This document shows, one piece after another, positions 1 to 7,684 of a DNA stretch of 14,132 nucleotides (position 1 is its first letter; each line of letters begins with the position of its first letter). A program made the position numbers and the translations under genes. The notes beneath the pieces were generated by a model. The model saw nothing but the letters and a program-made list of their open reading frames with translations. It was not told the DNA's origin and made no database searches. The DNA is taken from NCBI GenBank assembly GCA_964587515.1, contig CAZPMO010000125.1, forward strand, positions 1 through 14,132, given 5' to 3'. The DNA comes from CAZPMO01 sp964587515. GTDB taxonomy: Bacteria > Pseudomonadota > Alphaproteobacteria > MPNO01.

Positions 1-1075
1 CGCCCCAAATCAGCTGCTGGGTCTGGGCGAAGAACTCGATCTCGCGAATGCCGCCACGGCCCAGCTTGATGTTGTGCCCGGCCACCGCGATGGCCGCGCC
101 GCCGCGATGGGCGTTGATCTGGCGCTTGATGGAGTGGATGTCCTGGATCGCCGCGAAATCGAGATTCTTGCGCCAGATGAACGGGCTCAGATAATCCAGG
201 AAGCGCTGGCCCGCGGCGATGTCGCCGGCCACCGGACGCGCCTTGATCATCGCGGCGCGCTCCCAGTTCTGGCCGGCGCTTTCGTAATAGGTCTCGGCCG
301 CCAGCGTCGATAGCGCGGGCGGCGTCGACCCGGGATCGGGCCGCAGCCTGAGGTCGGTGCGAAAGACGTAACCATCCGACGTGCGCTCGTCCATCAGCTT
401 CACGAGATTGCGGGCGAATCGCACGAAGCACTGTTGCAAGCTGGTCTTGCCTGTATAGTCAATAAGGTCCGGCTCGTAGAGAATGATGAGGTCAATGTCG
501 CTGGAATAATTCAGTTCCGCGGCGCCGAGTTTGCCCATGCCGAGAATGATCACACCCGAATCCCGTTCGGGGTCGTCGGGAACCCCGAGCGTCAATTCTC
601 CGGCGCGGGCGGCTTCGGCCAGCAGTCCGGCGGTCGCCGCGCGCAACGCGCTCTCGGCAAGACGCGTCAGCGACCCGGTCACCTTTTCCAGTTCCCACGC
701 GCCGGAAATATCACCCATCGCCACCGCCAGCGCCGCGCGGCGTTTGGCGATACGCAGCCGTTGCATGATTTGGCCGGCATCGCTCGCGAGACCGTCGCCC
801 CGCATCATTGCCAGCGCGCCGTCGAACGCCTTGTCGGGGCCGGCCTCGATCAAGTCGCGCGCGAAGCCGATATCGCCGATCAATGACTGGGAAAGATACG
901 GGCTGTTGCCGAACAACGCGCCCAACAAACGGAAGCCGGCCTCGTCCTCCGCGAGTTCCTTGACGAAGCCGGCAATGTCCGGGTCCTCGGCGCGGGCGCC
1001 GGCTTCGCCCCAGTGCCGCATGAACAGCCCCAGCGATTCCGCGCTGCCCGCACGGGGAAAATTTTCTATATGCGC
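1..1075 (-). CDS. glnE: Bifunctional glutamine synthetase adenylyltransferase/adenylyl-removing enzyme, N-terminal part
   Basis: GlnE attaches AMP to and removes AMP from glutamine synthetase in response to PII, which sets ammonia assimilation. The minus strand is open for about 358 codons and is cut at both ends. It contains the GlnE motifs FGNSPYLSQSLI and, near 486-545, GMGKLGAAELNYSSDIDLI. The latter is the nucleotidyltransferase signature of the N-terminal adenylyl-removing half, with the paired aspartates of SDIDL. Further on come RTDLRLRPDPGS, NWERAAMIKARPVAGD and GRGGIREIEFFAQTQQLIWG, where the window ends. Full-length GlnE is about 950-1000 residues, so roughly two thirds lie to the left. 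The start is not visible. Comparison with the remembered N-terminal pattern of alphaproteobacterial GlnE puts it just upstream of FPRAGSAESLG, probably inside the N gap; ATG at 1021-1019 is an in-frame fallback. Identification is secure, the start is not. Confidence 0.96.
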
Positions 1076-1085
1076 NNNNNNNNNN
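1076..1085. other. Assembly gap (10 N)
   Basis: Ten consecutive N interrupt the sequence just where the glnE start is expected. A run of exactly ten is often a scaffolding placeholder, so the true gap length may differ. If ten is exact, the glnE frame meets TGA at 1105-1103 just beyond the gap, and the start codon would have to fall inside the N run or downstream of it. Confidence 0.95.
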
Positions 1086-1100
1086 TTGCTCGGAAATCGA

Positions 1101-1184
1101 CGTCAAGCGGCTCGCTCCACTTCGCCGCGCGACCGCGGCCGGCGGCACACTGCGTCAAGCGGCTCGGCCGGTCAAGCGTGGCTG
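1101..1184. repeat. Short direct repeats beside the assembly gap
   Basis: The 14-mer CGTCAAGCGGCTCG occurs at 1101-1114 and again at 1153-1166, 52 bases apart. A degenerate third copy, GTCAAGCGTGGCTG, lies at 1171-1184. The copies sit between the N gap and the start of the AsmA-like gene. They could have contributed to the assembly break, or could be a remnant of tandem duplication. No function can be assigned. Confidence 0.6.
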
Positions 1185-1197
1185 AATTGCTGATCTG

Positions 1198-4100
1198 ATG
1201 CTGCGCCGGACCTCGCATATTTTCCTCGAACTTATCGCGGCCCTGATCGTGGGGGTTCTGCTGCTGATGTTGGTGGCGACGTGGCGTCTATCGCAGGGAC
1301 CGGTCTCGCTCGGATTCCTGAAACCCTATGTGGATGAGCAGCTCGTCGCGCTCGAAGGCCCGCTGAAGATCGAAATCGACGATATGATCCTGAAATGGGC
1401 CGGGTGGGATCGCGCCCTCGATATTGTCGTCCTGGGCGCCAAAGCCTCCGCCCGCGACGGCGGCCCGATCGCCTCGGCGCCCGAGGTCTCGGTGAGCATC
1501 AGCGCCCTGCCGCTGCTGCGCGGCGTCATCGCGCCCACCAGCCTGGAGCTGATCAGCCCGAAACTCAACATCGTGCGGACGCGATCGGGACGGTTCGAAC
1601 TCGGCGTCGGCGTCGCGGCCGGCGAATCCGGCGCACTGATGTCTTTCGTCACGGACGCGCTGTTGCAGCGCCCCGAGCGGTTCGGCGCGACGGGCCGGCT
1701 GAAACGCATCAGCGTTACCGGCGGAAACCTCACGGTCGAGGATCATGCCAACGGCGTCACGTGGGGGGCGCCCCATGCGGATATATTGCTGTCGCGCGAA
1801 TCGGAGGGGATCGGCGCCCGGTTCGACCTCGACATGGATTTCGCGGATCATCGGCCGAGCCTGCGAGGCACCGCGCGATACGCCTGGGCGCGTAATGATA
1901 TTGATGTCAAGGCGCACATGGAGAATTGGCGCGCCGATCTGCTCGCGGCGCGGATCAAATCGCTCGCGCCGCTGAAGGGGTTGAGAGTTCCGATCGCGGG
2001 CGATATCGAACTCAAGCTCGATGCGGCCGGCGCGGTGCGGCGCGCGACATACGACCTCACGGGTGGCGCCGGCATCGTCGACCTGCCCGATCCGCATTTG
2101 CGCGGACTGCCAGTCCGATCCGTGGGTGCACGCGGGTCTTTCGATCGACGTCCGACCCGGCTTGTGATCGAAAGGCTGAAAGTCGATCTCGGCGGCCCCA
2201 ATATCGAAGCCAGCGCGGTGGTCACACGGACCGGCGACAGGTCGAACTTCAGCGCCGAAGCGATGACCCGTGATTTTCCCACTTCCCTGCTGCCACGTTA
2301 CTGGCCGCCGCATGTGGCGAAACCCGCCCGCAAGTGGGTTCTGGAAAACATTACGGGCGGCGGTGTGTCGGAAATGCGGACGACGCTCTCCGGACGTCTA
2401 TCGGGCGCCAATGGCGATCAGGTCGATCTCGACAATTTCGAATCCAACCTGGTCGCCGAAAATCTCACCATGCACTACATGAAGCCGTTGCCGCCGGTTC
2501 GAGGGGTCGGATTGCGCGCGACGCTCAAACCGACGCGGGTCGACCTGAATATACAGCGCGGCGGGATCGACGGGCTCCGTATAACGGAAGGGACGGTTGC
2601 CATGACCGACCTGGAAAAACCGGACTCCAAGTTCGACCTCGAACTGGTTTTTCATGGCCCGCTGAGCGACGCGCTCGGGGTTCTCGACCGGCCGCCGCTG
2701 GGTTTCGCCACGGCGATGGGTTTCGCGCCCGAGCGCACCAAGGGAATAGCGGCGGTGCGCCTGGTAACCCGCATGCCGCTCGCCACCACGCTGACGCTCG
2801 ATCAGGTCGACATCAAGGCGGCGGCGAATCTGCGCGACGTGGCGGTCGCCAAATCCATGTTCGACGTGGACCTCACCGAGGGGGCGCTGAGCTTGCAACT
2901 CGACCGCAAGGGAATGGTCATCGACGGAAATCTGCGTATGGACGGGATTCCCGGCGCGCTGACCTGGTACGAAAACTTCACCGACAAATCCGAATATTCG
3001 CGGCGTTACGACATCAAGGCGCGGCTCGACGACGCCCAGCGCGAACGGCTCGGCCTCGTCGTCGGCTCCCGGCTTTCCGGTCCGGTCGATGCCGAGATGT
3101 CCTATGTGGTGAGCTCGGATACGAAGCGCGGCCTTTCCGCCCGGCTCGACCTTGGCGCGGCGGCGCTTTCCCTGCCGCTGCTCGACTGGTCGAAACCGCC
3201 CGGACAGCCGGGAACGGCGAAGATCGATCTGGAGTTCTCGGCCGAAGACGCGCCGAGGCTCGGCAAAATAGAAATTTCGGGGAACGAGTTGAATGCCCAC
3301 GCCAGCTTCACGTTCAACCCGGACGGCGAAACCATCCGCTCGGTTCATCTCGACCGCTTCGTGCTGGCCGACAGGTACGATCTATCTGGGAATCTGAGGC
3401 GACAGTCCAACGACGCCTTGGTGGTTGCCCTGGAAGGACCGAAACTGGACGCGAGACCGTTCATCAATCTCGACGGCGACAGCGTGAATGGCGGGTTGTC
3501 GACGCCGCTGCGGTTATACGTCAACGCCGGTGAGGTGCGACTGGGCGAGAATGCCGCGGTCCAGCAGGTGCAGGCGGTGATCCATCATGACGGTAAGATC
3601 TGGCGGAGGATTGCGATCGACGGCGCCGCCGACGGCGGCAACAAATTCTCGGCGAGCTACCGGAACAGTCCCGGCGCGCGCGCCTTCGCGGTGAAATCAG
3701 CCAACGCGGGCGCGGTGCTGCGCGCGCTGGGACTGATCGGTTCGGTGCGGGGTGGTCGCTTGTCGCTGACCGCCAAGCGACCGGGAGCGGAAGCCGCCTC
3801 GCCGTGGAAGGGACGTCTCGAGATCAACGATTTCAGCCTGACCCGCGCGCCGTTCATGGCGCGCCTGCTGACCCTGTCCTCGTTGACCGGAATTTCCGAT
3901 GTGCTGTCGGGCAAGGGTATCCGGTTCCGGCAGCTCGACATGCCCTTTGCCTTGCAATCAGGCCGGCTGACGCTCGGCGATTCGCGCGCGGTCGGCGCGG
4001 AAAGCGGCGTCACCGCGACCGGGTTCGTCGATCTTGAAGCGGAGCAGGTCGATCTCGAGGGCACGCTGGTGCCGGCCTATACCATCAACAGCCTGCTCGG

Positions 4101-4311
4101 AAATATCCCGCTGCTGGGCAAGCTGTTCACAGGGTCGAAGGGCAGCGGCGTATTCGCCGCGACCTATGGGATGAAGGGACCGTTCAAGAAGACCGAGATT
4201 ACCGTAAATCCGCTGGCGGCGCTGGCGCCGGGTTTCCTGCGCGACCTGATCAGCGGCCTCGAAAAGGTCGGGACCGAGCCGATCGGACCTCCCGAACCCG
4301 TGCAGGATTGA
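1198..4311 (+). CDS. AsmA/YhdP-like envelope protein (DUF3971 and AsmA-like C-terminal region)
   Basis: This 1037-residue protein has one N-terminal membrane segment (about residues 8-31, rich in L, I, V and A), followed by a very long periplasmic part built of short beta-strand-like stretches. The early motif SQGPVSLGFLKPYVDE is typical of alphaproteobacterial YhdP/DUF3971 proteins, as is the C-terminal block NSLLGNIPLLGKLFTG (from about residue 964) with AATYGMKGP and VNPLAALAPGFLRDL. AsmA-like proteins (YhdP, TamB, YdbH) are thought to form hydrophobic channels moving phospholipid towards the outer membrane; a similar role here is inferred. ATG at 1198 is chosen because a TGA in frame at 1183-1185 leaves no earlier ATG, GTG or TTG; no clear ribosome binding site is seen. 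Placement beside glnE and tyrS fits alphaproteobacterial synteny as I recall it. The frame is intact. Confidence 0.9.
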   Translation: MLRRTSHIFLELIAALIVGVLLLMLVATWRLSQGPVSLGFLKPYVDEQLVALEGPLKIEIDDMILKWAGWDRALDIVVLGAKASARDGGPIASAPEVSVSISALPLLRGVIAPTSLELISPKLNIVRTRSGRFELGVGVAAGESGALMSFVTDALLQRPERFGATGRLKRISVTGGNLTVEDHANGVTWGAPHADILLSRESEGIGARFDLDMDFADHRPSLRGTARYAWARNDIDVKAHMENWRADLLAARIKSLAPLKGLRVPIAGDIELKLDAAGAVRRATYDLTGGAGIVDLPDPHLRGLPVRSVGARGSFDRRPTRLVIERLKVDLGGPNIEASAVVTRTGDRSNFSAEAMTRDFPTSLLPRYWPPHVAKPARKWVLENITGGGVSEMRTTLSGRLSGANGDQVDLDNFESNLVAENLTMHYMKPLPPVRGVGLRATLKPTRVDLNIQRGGIDGLRITEGTVAMTDLEKPDSKFDLELVFHGPLSDALGVLDRPPLGFATAMGFAPERTKGIAAVRLVTRMPLATTLTLDQVDIKAAANLRDVAVAKSMFDVDLTEGALSLQLDRKGMVIDGNLRMDGIPGALTWYENFTDKSEYSRRYDIKARLDDAQRERLGLVVGSRLSGPVDAEMSYVVSSDTKRGLSARLDLGAAALSLPLLDWSKPPGQPGTAKIDLEFSAEDAPRLGKIEISGNELNAHASFTFNPDGETIRSVHLDRFVLADRYDLSGNLRRQSNDALVVALEGPKLDARPFINLDGDSVNGGLSTPLRLYVNAGEVRLGENAAVQQVQAVIHHDGKIWRRIAIDGAADGGNKFSASYRNSPGARAFAVKSANAGAVLRALGLIGSVRGGRLSLTAKRPGAEAASPWKGRLEINDFSLTRAPFMARLLTLSSLTGISDVLSGKGIRFRQLDMPFALQSGRLTLGDSRAVGAESGVTATGFVDLEAEQVDLEGTLVPAYTINSLLGNIPLLGKLFTGSKGSGVFAATYGMKGPFKKTEITVNPLAALAPGFLRDLISGLEKVGTEPIGPPEPVQD

Positions 4312-4320
4312 ACCCGGAAG

Positions 4321-5551
4321 TCACACCGGCCGGCCGATAGCTTCATCACGCCGTCATCATTGACGTCGGCCAGCGTGACCATCTGCGTCTCGCTTTCGAA
4401 AGCCGTGTCGTTGAGACGCCCGCCGCCGCCCCTGATCAGACGCCGCGATTCGCCCTTGCTGGCGGCCAGCCCGGCGCGCAGCATGATCTCGAAGGCCGGA
4501 ATGCCGGCCTCCAGGTCGCCCCGCGGCAATTCGACGGTCGGCAGGCCGGTATCGGCGATGCCTTCCTCGAAGGTGCGCCGCGCGGTCTCGCCCGCCTCGC
4601 GGGCCGCGTCTTCGCCGTGGCACAGCCGCGTCGCCTCGAACGCGAGGATTTTCTTCGCCTCGTTGATTTCCCCATCGGCAGCGCTTCGAGCCGCTCGATC
4701 TCGTCGAGCGGCAGGTCGGTGAACAGGCGCAGGAAGCGGCCCACATCGGCATCCTGGGTGTTGCGCCAGAATTGGGAATAGCCGTAGGCGTCCAGCCGGT
4801 CGGCGTTGAGCCACACCGCGCCGCCCGCCGTCTTGCCCATCTTCTCGCCCGAGGCGGTGGTGATCAGCGGCGAAGTCAGCCCGAACAACCGGGCCGCGTC
4901 GACGCGACGGCCGAGCTCCACCCCGTTGACGATATTGCCCCACTGATCGGAGCCGCCCATCTGCAGGACGCAATCGGCGCGCCGAAACAATTCCAGGAAA
5001 TCATAGGCCTGCAGGATCATGTAATTGAATTCGAGGAAGCTCAGCGGTTGTTCCCGGTCGAGCCGGAGCTTCACCGAATCGAAGCCGAGCATGCGGTTGA
5101 CCGAAAAATGGCGGCCAAAATCGCGCAGGAAGGGAATGTATTCGAGCGCTTCCAGCCATTCGGCGTTGTCCATCATCACCGCGTCGGTGGGCCCATCGCC
5201 GAAACTCAGGAACTGCTCGAAGACGCCCTTGATGCCGTCCATGTTGGCGGCGATCTGTTCACCGGTCAAAAGCTGGCGCGATTCGTCCTTGCCGGACGGA
5301 TCGCCGACCATGGTGGTGCCGCCGCCCATCAGCACGATCGGCTTGTGGCCGGTGCGCTGCCACCAGCGCAGCAGCATGATCGGCACCAGACTGCCCACAT
5401 GAAGCGAGTTCGCGGTGCAATCAAATCCGATATAGCACACCACCGGCGCGCTTTCGGCGAGCCGCGCGTCCAGCGCCGCCTGATCGGTGCATTGGTGGAC
5501 GAAACCGCGTTCGATAACGGTCCGCAGGAACTGGGATTGCAATTCGGTCAT
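4321..5551 (-). CDS. tyrS: Tyrosyl-tRNA synthetase, frameshifted in this sequence
   Basis: The enzyme charges tRNA-Tyr with tyrosine in the cytoplasm. From ATG 5551 the class I core is complete: HIGH-like HVGS at residues 51-54, the SDQWGNI tyrosine-site motif near 201-207, and KMSKS-like KMGKT at 237-241. After LEALPMG (residue 294) the reading frame breaks at a run of four C (4670-4673 on the plus strand). One base is missing relative to the continuing frame, which reads GEINEAKKILAFEAT and then an S4 RNA-binding domain (AGLAASKGESRRLIRGGGGRLND). After GVMKLSAGR the frame has no nearby stop and runs to 4164, deep into the convergent AsmA-like gene. A second shift in GGCCGGCCGG would instead end at TGA 4323-4321, the end used here. 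An upstream ATG at 5590 is in frame, but MTELQSQFLRTVIERGF is the usual family N-terminus. tyrS is normally essential, so sequencing or assembly error is likelier than decay. Confidence 0.9.
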
Positions 5552-5622
5552 GGTCGGCGCGTCTGGTTTCGGGCGGGCCGTGTTTAGCACAGAGCGCGCG
5601 GCCGGGAAATGCGTTCGGGCGA

Positions 5623-6612
5623 TCAGCGTTTGTGGATCACCCCGTCGGGGACGAAGGCGTTAAAGACGAACGCAAAGGTCAGATCGTGGACGGCGTCGCC
5701 CCAGCCGTCCGCCGAGCGACGCTGGACGACGATATTGCCGAGGTCGCGGCCGGATGCGATCTCACGCGAATCCAGCGCCGAGTTCTGGCCCGCCTTCCAG
5801 GAGAGCTTCAGATCGCCCGCGGTGATCGACTTTTTGTCCCGGATCAGCGCCAGTGGCCAAGCCTGCTTGCCGACCGCCACTACATATTCCATGGGCTCGA
5901 TGCCCTTTGGGTAGGAGCCGCGATAGAGGAACGGCCGCGACGCGCTGTCATAGCCGGTATAGGGATTCTCGCCATAGGGACGCATGCCCGGCGAATTGGG
6001 CACCAGCACCTTGGCCCCGGCGCCGAAGCGGGCGCGGAAACTAGTGAAGGATTAGACGCGCGCCGGCAGCATGTCGAGCTTTTTCCCGGTCATTTCGCCG
6101 ACGATGCCCTCGCCCAGAAACTGCTGCCACCAGCTTTCGGTCTGGCGGTCATACATCACCAGATCGGATTTCCTGAGCTTGCCGGTGGTGCCGAAATCGA
6201 GCTCGCGCCCGTCGATCCGGCGCACGAACACGATTGCCGAATTGCACAGCGGACAATAGGTCACCGAAACCGGCGTACCACCGATGGTGTCGTTAACGAT
6301 CTCGTGCCAGATCAGAACCCGCAACGGATAGGCCCGCGCGTCGCCCTTGACCGAAAGCGAGATCACCGGCTCGGTATCGGCGAGGCCCTTCGCCTTTCCA
6401 AGCGGCACGAACTTGGGATCGTCGATCGACGGTATCCCGTCCTTCGGCGGCCCGCCGGACATGATTTCGGCATAATCGATCGAGTGTTTGGAAAAATCGA
6501 TCTTCGACCATTCGAACTTCCAGGTCGACGGGTCCGCCACCGCCACGCCGGCGAACGAGAAGACCATGAGAACGGCCATAAGGACGATGGGGGAGATCAG
6601 GCGCGCGGGCAC
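5623..6612 (-). pseudogene. DUF3179 exported protein interrupted by an in-frame TAA
   Basis: The start is GTG at 6612-6610, decided by a perfect AGGAGG (complement of 6621-6626) eight bases upstream. The longer frame from ATG 6654 would include this site as coding and push the signal peptide inward. From GTG there is a signal peptide (hydrophobic about residues 8-24, cleavage after AVA at 26). The DUF3179 core follows with WHEIVNDTIGGTP (102-114), the paired cysteines of YCPLCNSA (C120, C123) and YDRQTESWWQQF (about 154-165). Codon 187 is TAA (6054-6052). The same frame then continues with SFTSFRARFGAGA and family-typical VPNSPGMRPYGENPYTGYDS to 5623, for 330 codons in all. Family members I recall have Glu at this place, so a single GAA to TAA change would explain it. 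The function of DUF3179 is unknown; the CPLC pair suggests redox or metal chemistry, which is speculation. It could be a real pseudogene or a base-call error. Confidence 0.85.
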
Positions 6613-6626
6613 GGGCGAATCCTCCT
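6610..6626 (-). promoter_or_regulatory. Shine-Dalgarno and GTG start deciding the DUF3179 start
   Basis: On the minus strand AGGAGG (6626-6621) is followed by eight bases and then GTG (6612-6610). This is the strongest ribosome binding site upstream of the signal peptide, and it argues against the ATG 42 bases upstream. Confidence 0.75.
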
Positions 6627-6660
6627 GTTGCTGGAGCGCTACTGTCGACGCCATTACACG

Positions 6661-6683
6661 GAAACGGCAATGAAAACCGTTTC
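6661..6683. promoter_or_regulatory. Inverted repeat in the DUF3179/sulfurtransferase divergent region
   Basis: GAAACGG (6661-6667) and CCGTTTC (6677-6683) form a perfect 7-base inverted repeat around a 9-base spacer. It lies between the divergent starts at 6612 and 6797 and is not followed by a T run on either strand, so a protein-binding operator fits better than a terminator. No regulator gene is in view and the family cannot be named. Chance occurrence is possible. Confidence 0.4.
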
Positions 6684-6745
6684 ACATTAGGGTGATGGAC
6701 AAGGAAGCTTGTATTGCTTCGCAGCCTCCCAAAAGAGCGCTCGGG

Positions 6746-6774
6746 TTGGCTGTTCGGGAGGACGGATTTATAAT
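6746..6774 (+). promoter_or_regulatory. Sigma70-type promoter for the sulfurtransferase-Rieske operon
   Basis: TTGGCT (6746-6751, four of six consensus -35 bases) is followed after exactly 17 bases by a perfect TATAAT (6769-6774). Transcription would begin near 6781, giving a leader of about 16 bases before the GTG at 6797. This excludes the upstream ATG at 6692 as the main start, because it would lie before the promoter. Confidence 0.7.
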
Positions 6775-6796
6775 CGAACCGAATTTGGAGAAGAAC

Positions 6797-7663
6797 GTGA
6801 CTGAAGCAAAAAGCGTCGATTTCGGGCCGTTGGTTGATGCGGGCTGGCTGACGGAGAACCTCGATCAGTCGGATCTCGTCGTCGTGGACGCGACCTGGTA
6901 TCTGCCGATCGAGAACAAAGACGCCCGCGCCGAGTATAATGACGCGCACATTCCGGGCGCTGTATTCCTGGATATCAGCGAACTCTGCGACAAATCCCAT
7001 GCCGCGCCGCACATGCTGCCGTCACCGGCGTTGTTTGCGTCCTCGGTGGGTGCGCTCGGCATCGGCGACAATTGCCGGATCGTGGTCTACGACAAAGGCG
7101 AATACGCGGCAACGCGGTTATGGTGGATGTTCCGGGTCTTCGGCCACGACGCGGTCGCCGTACTCGATGGCGGGCTCGACTCCTGGAGGGGCGTCGGCGG
7201 CGTCATGGACTCCGGTGATCCGGCGCCCGGTCCACGCCAGTTCACATCACGTTTCCGCCCGTCGCTGGTGCGCACCATGGAACAGATGCGGGCCAACCTG
7301 GAAACCAACGGCGAACTTGTCGTCGACGCGCGGCCGCCCGCCCGCTTCGCCGGGGAACTGCCGGAAATGCGGCCGGGCGTCGAATCCGGTCATATTCCCG
7401 GCTCGATCAATCTGCACTACGCTCGGCTTTTGGACGGCCCGGCCGGTCGGTTCCGCCCGCCACGCGAGATCGAAGAGACGTTAATCGATTCAGGCGTAGC
7501 ACCGGACGCTTCCATCGTCGCGACCTGCGGCTCCGGCGTCAGCGCCTGCCATATCGCGCTGGGACTTTATTTGACGGGTCGACGAGACATTCCGGTCTAT
7601 GATGGTTCCTGGGCGGAATGGGGCGCGAGTCCCGAGAACCCGCGCCGTCTCGGCAACGAATAA
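6797..7663 (+). CDS. sseA: 3-mercaptopyruvate/thiosulfate sulfurtransferase (tandem rhodanese)
   Basis: The enzyme moves a sulfane sulfur from 3-mercaptopyruvate (or thiosulfate) to a thiol acceptor or cyanide via a cysteine persulfide. From GTG 6797 the protein has 288 residues, close to E. coli SseA. It has two rhodanese domains: residues about 10-140 with DARAEYNDAHIPGAVFLD, and about 160-285 with VESGHIPGSINLHY. The active-site loop CGSGVSA starts at C244 and matches the mercaptopyruvate-type CGSGVTA loop better than classical rhodanese CRKG. GGAG (6787-6790) sits six bases before GTG, and a TATAAT promoter lies just upstream. The same frame is open back to ATG 6692, but those 35 residues are unlike the family and overlap the promoter. 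Only 18 bases separate the stop from the Rieske gene, so co-transcription is likely. The exact substrate is not certain. Confidence 0.9.
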   Translation: MTEAKSVDFGPLVDAGWLTENLDQSDLVVVDATWYLPIENKDARAEYNDAHIPGAVFLDISELCDKSHAAPHMLPSPALFASSVGALGIGDNCRIVVYDKGEYAATRLWWMFRVFGHDAVAVLDGGLDSWRGVGGVMDSGDPAPGPRQFTSRFRPSLVRTMEQMRANLETNGELVVDARPPARFAGELPEMRPGVESGHIPGSINLHYARLLDGPAGRFRPPREIEETLIDSGVAPDASIVATCGSGVSACHIALGLYLTGRRDIPVYDGSWAEWGASPENPRRLGNE

Positions 7664-7670
7664 CACAAGA

Positions 7671-7684
7671 AGGGAGACACAATG
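7671..7684 (+). promoter_or_regulatory. Ribosome binding site of the Rieske oxygenase gene
   Basis: AGGGAG (7671-7676) lies five bases before ATG 7682, inside the 18-base gap after the sulfurtransferase stop. No promoter fits in this gap, which supports one transcript for both genes. Confidence 0.65.

Noticed and set aside
434..1193. Several open frames on both strands over the glnE region
   Set aside because: The minus-strand frame that continues past the window edge carries clear GlnE motifs; the others are out-of-frame or antisense.
6052..6054. Programmed stop-codon recoding in DUF3179
   Set aside because: The codon is TAA, not TGA or TAG, and no recoding structure was recognised; nonsense mutation or error is simpler.
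5632..6690. Long plus-strand open frame (352 codons) opposite the DUF3179 gene
   Set aside because: It is the antisense of a gene with recognisable family motifs, signal peptide and ribosome binding site. Its composition (rich in R, H, G, D) is typical of GC-rich antisense frames.
6692..6796. Upstream ATG extension of the sulfurtransferase
   Set aside because: It would overlap the TTGGCT-N17-TATAAT promoter and adds 35 residues unlike the family, while GTG 6797 has GGAG at good spacing and gives the usual length.
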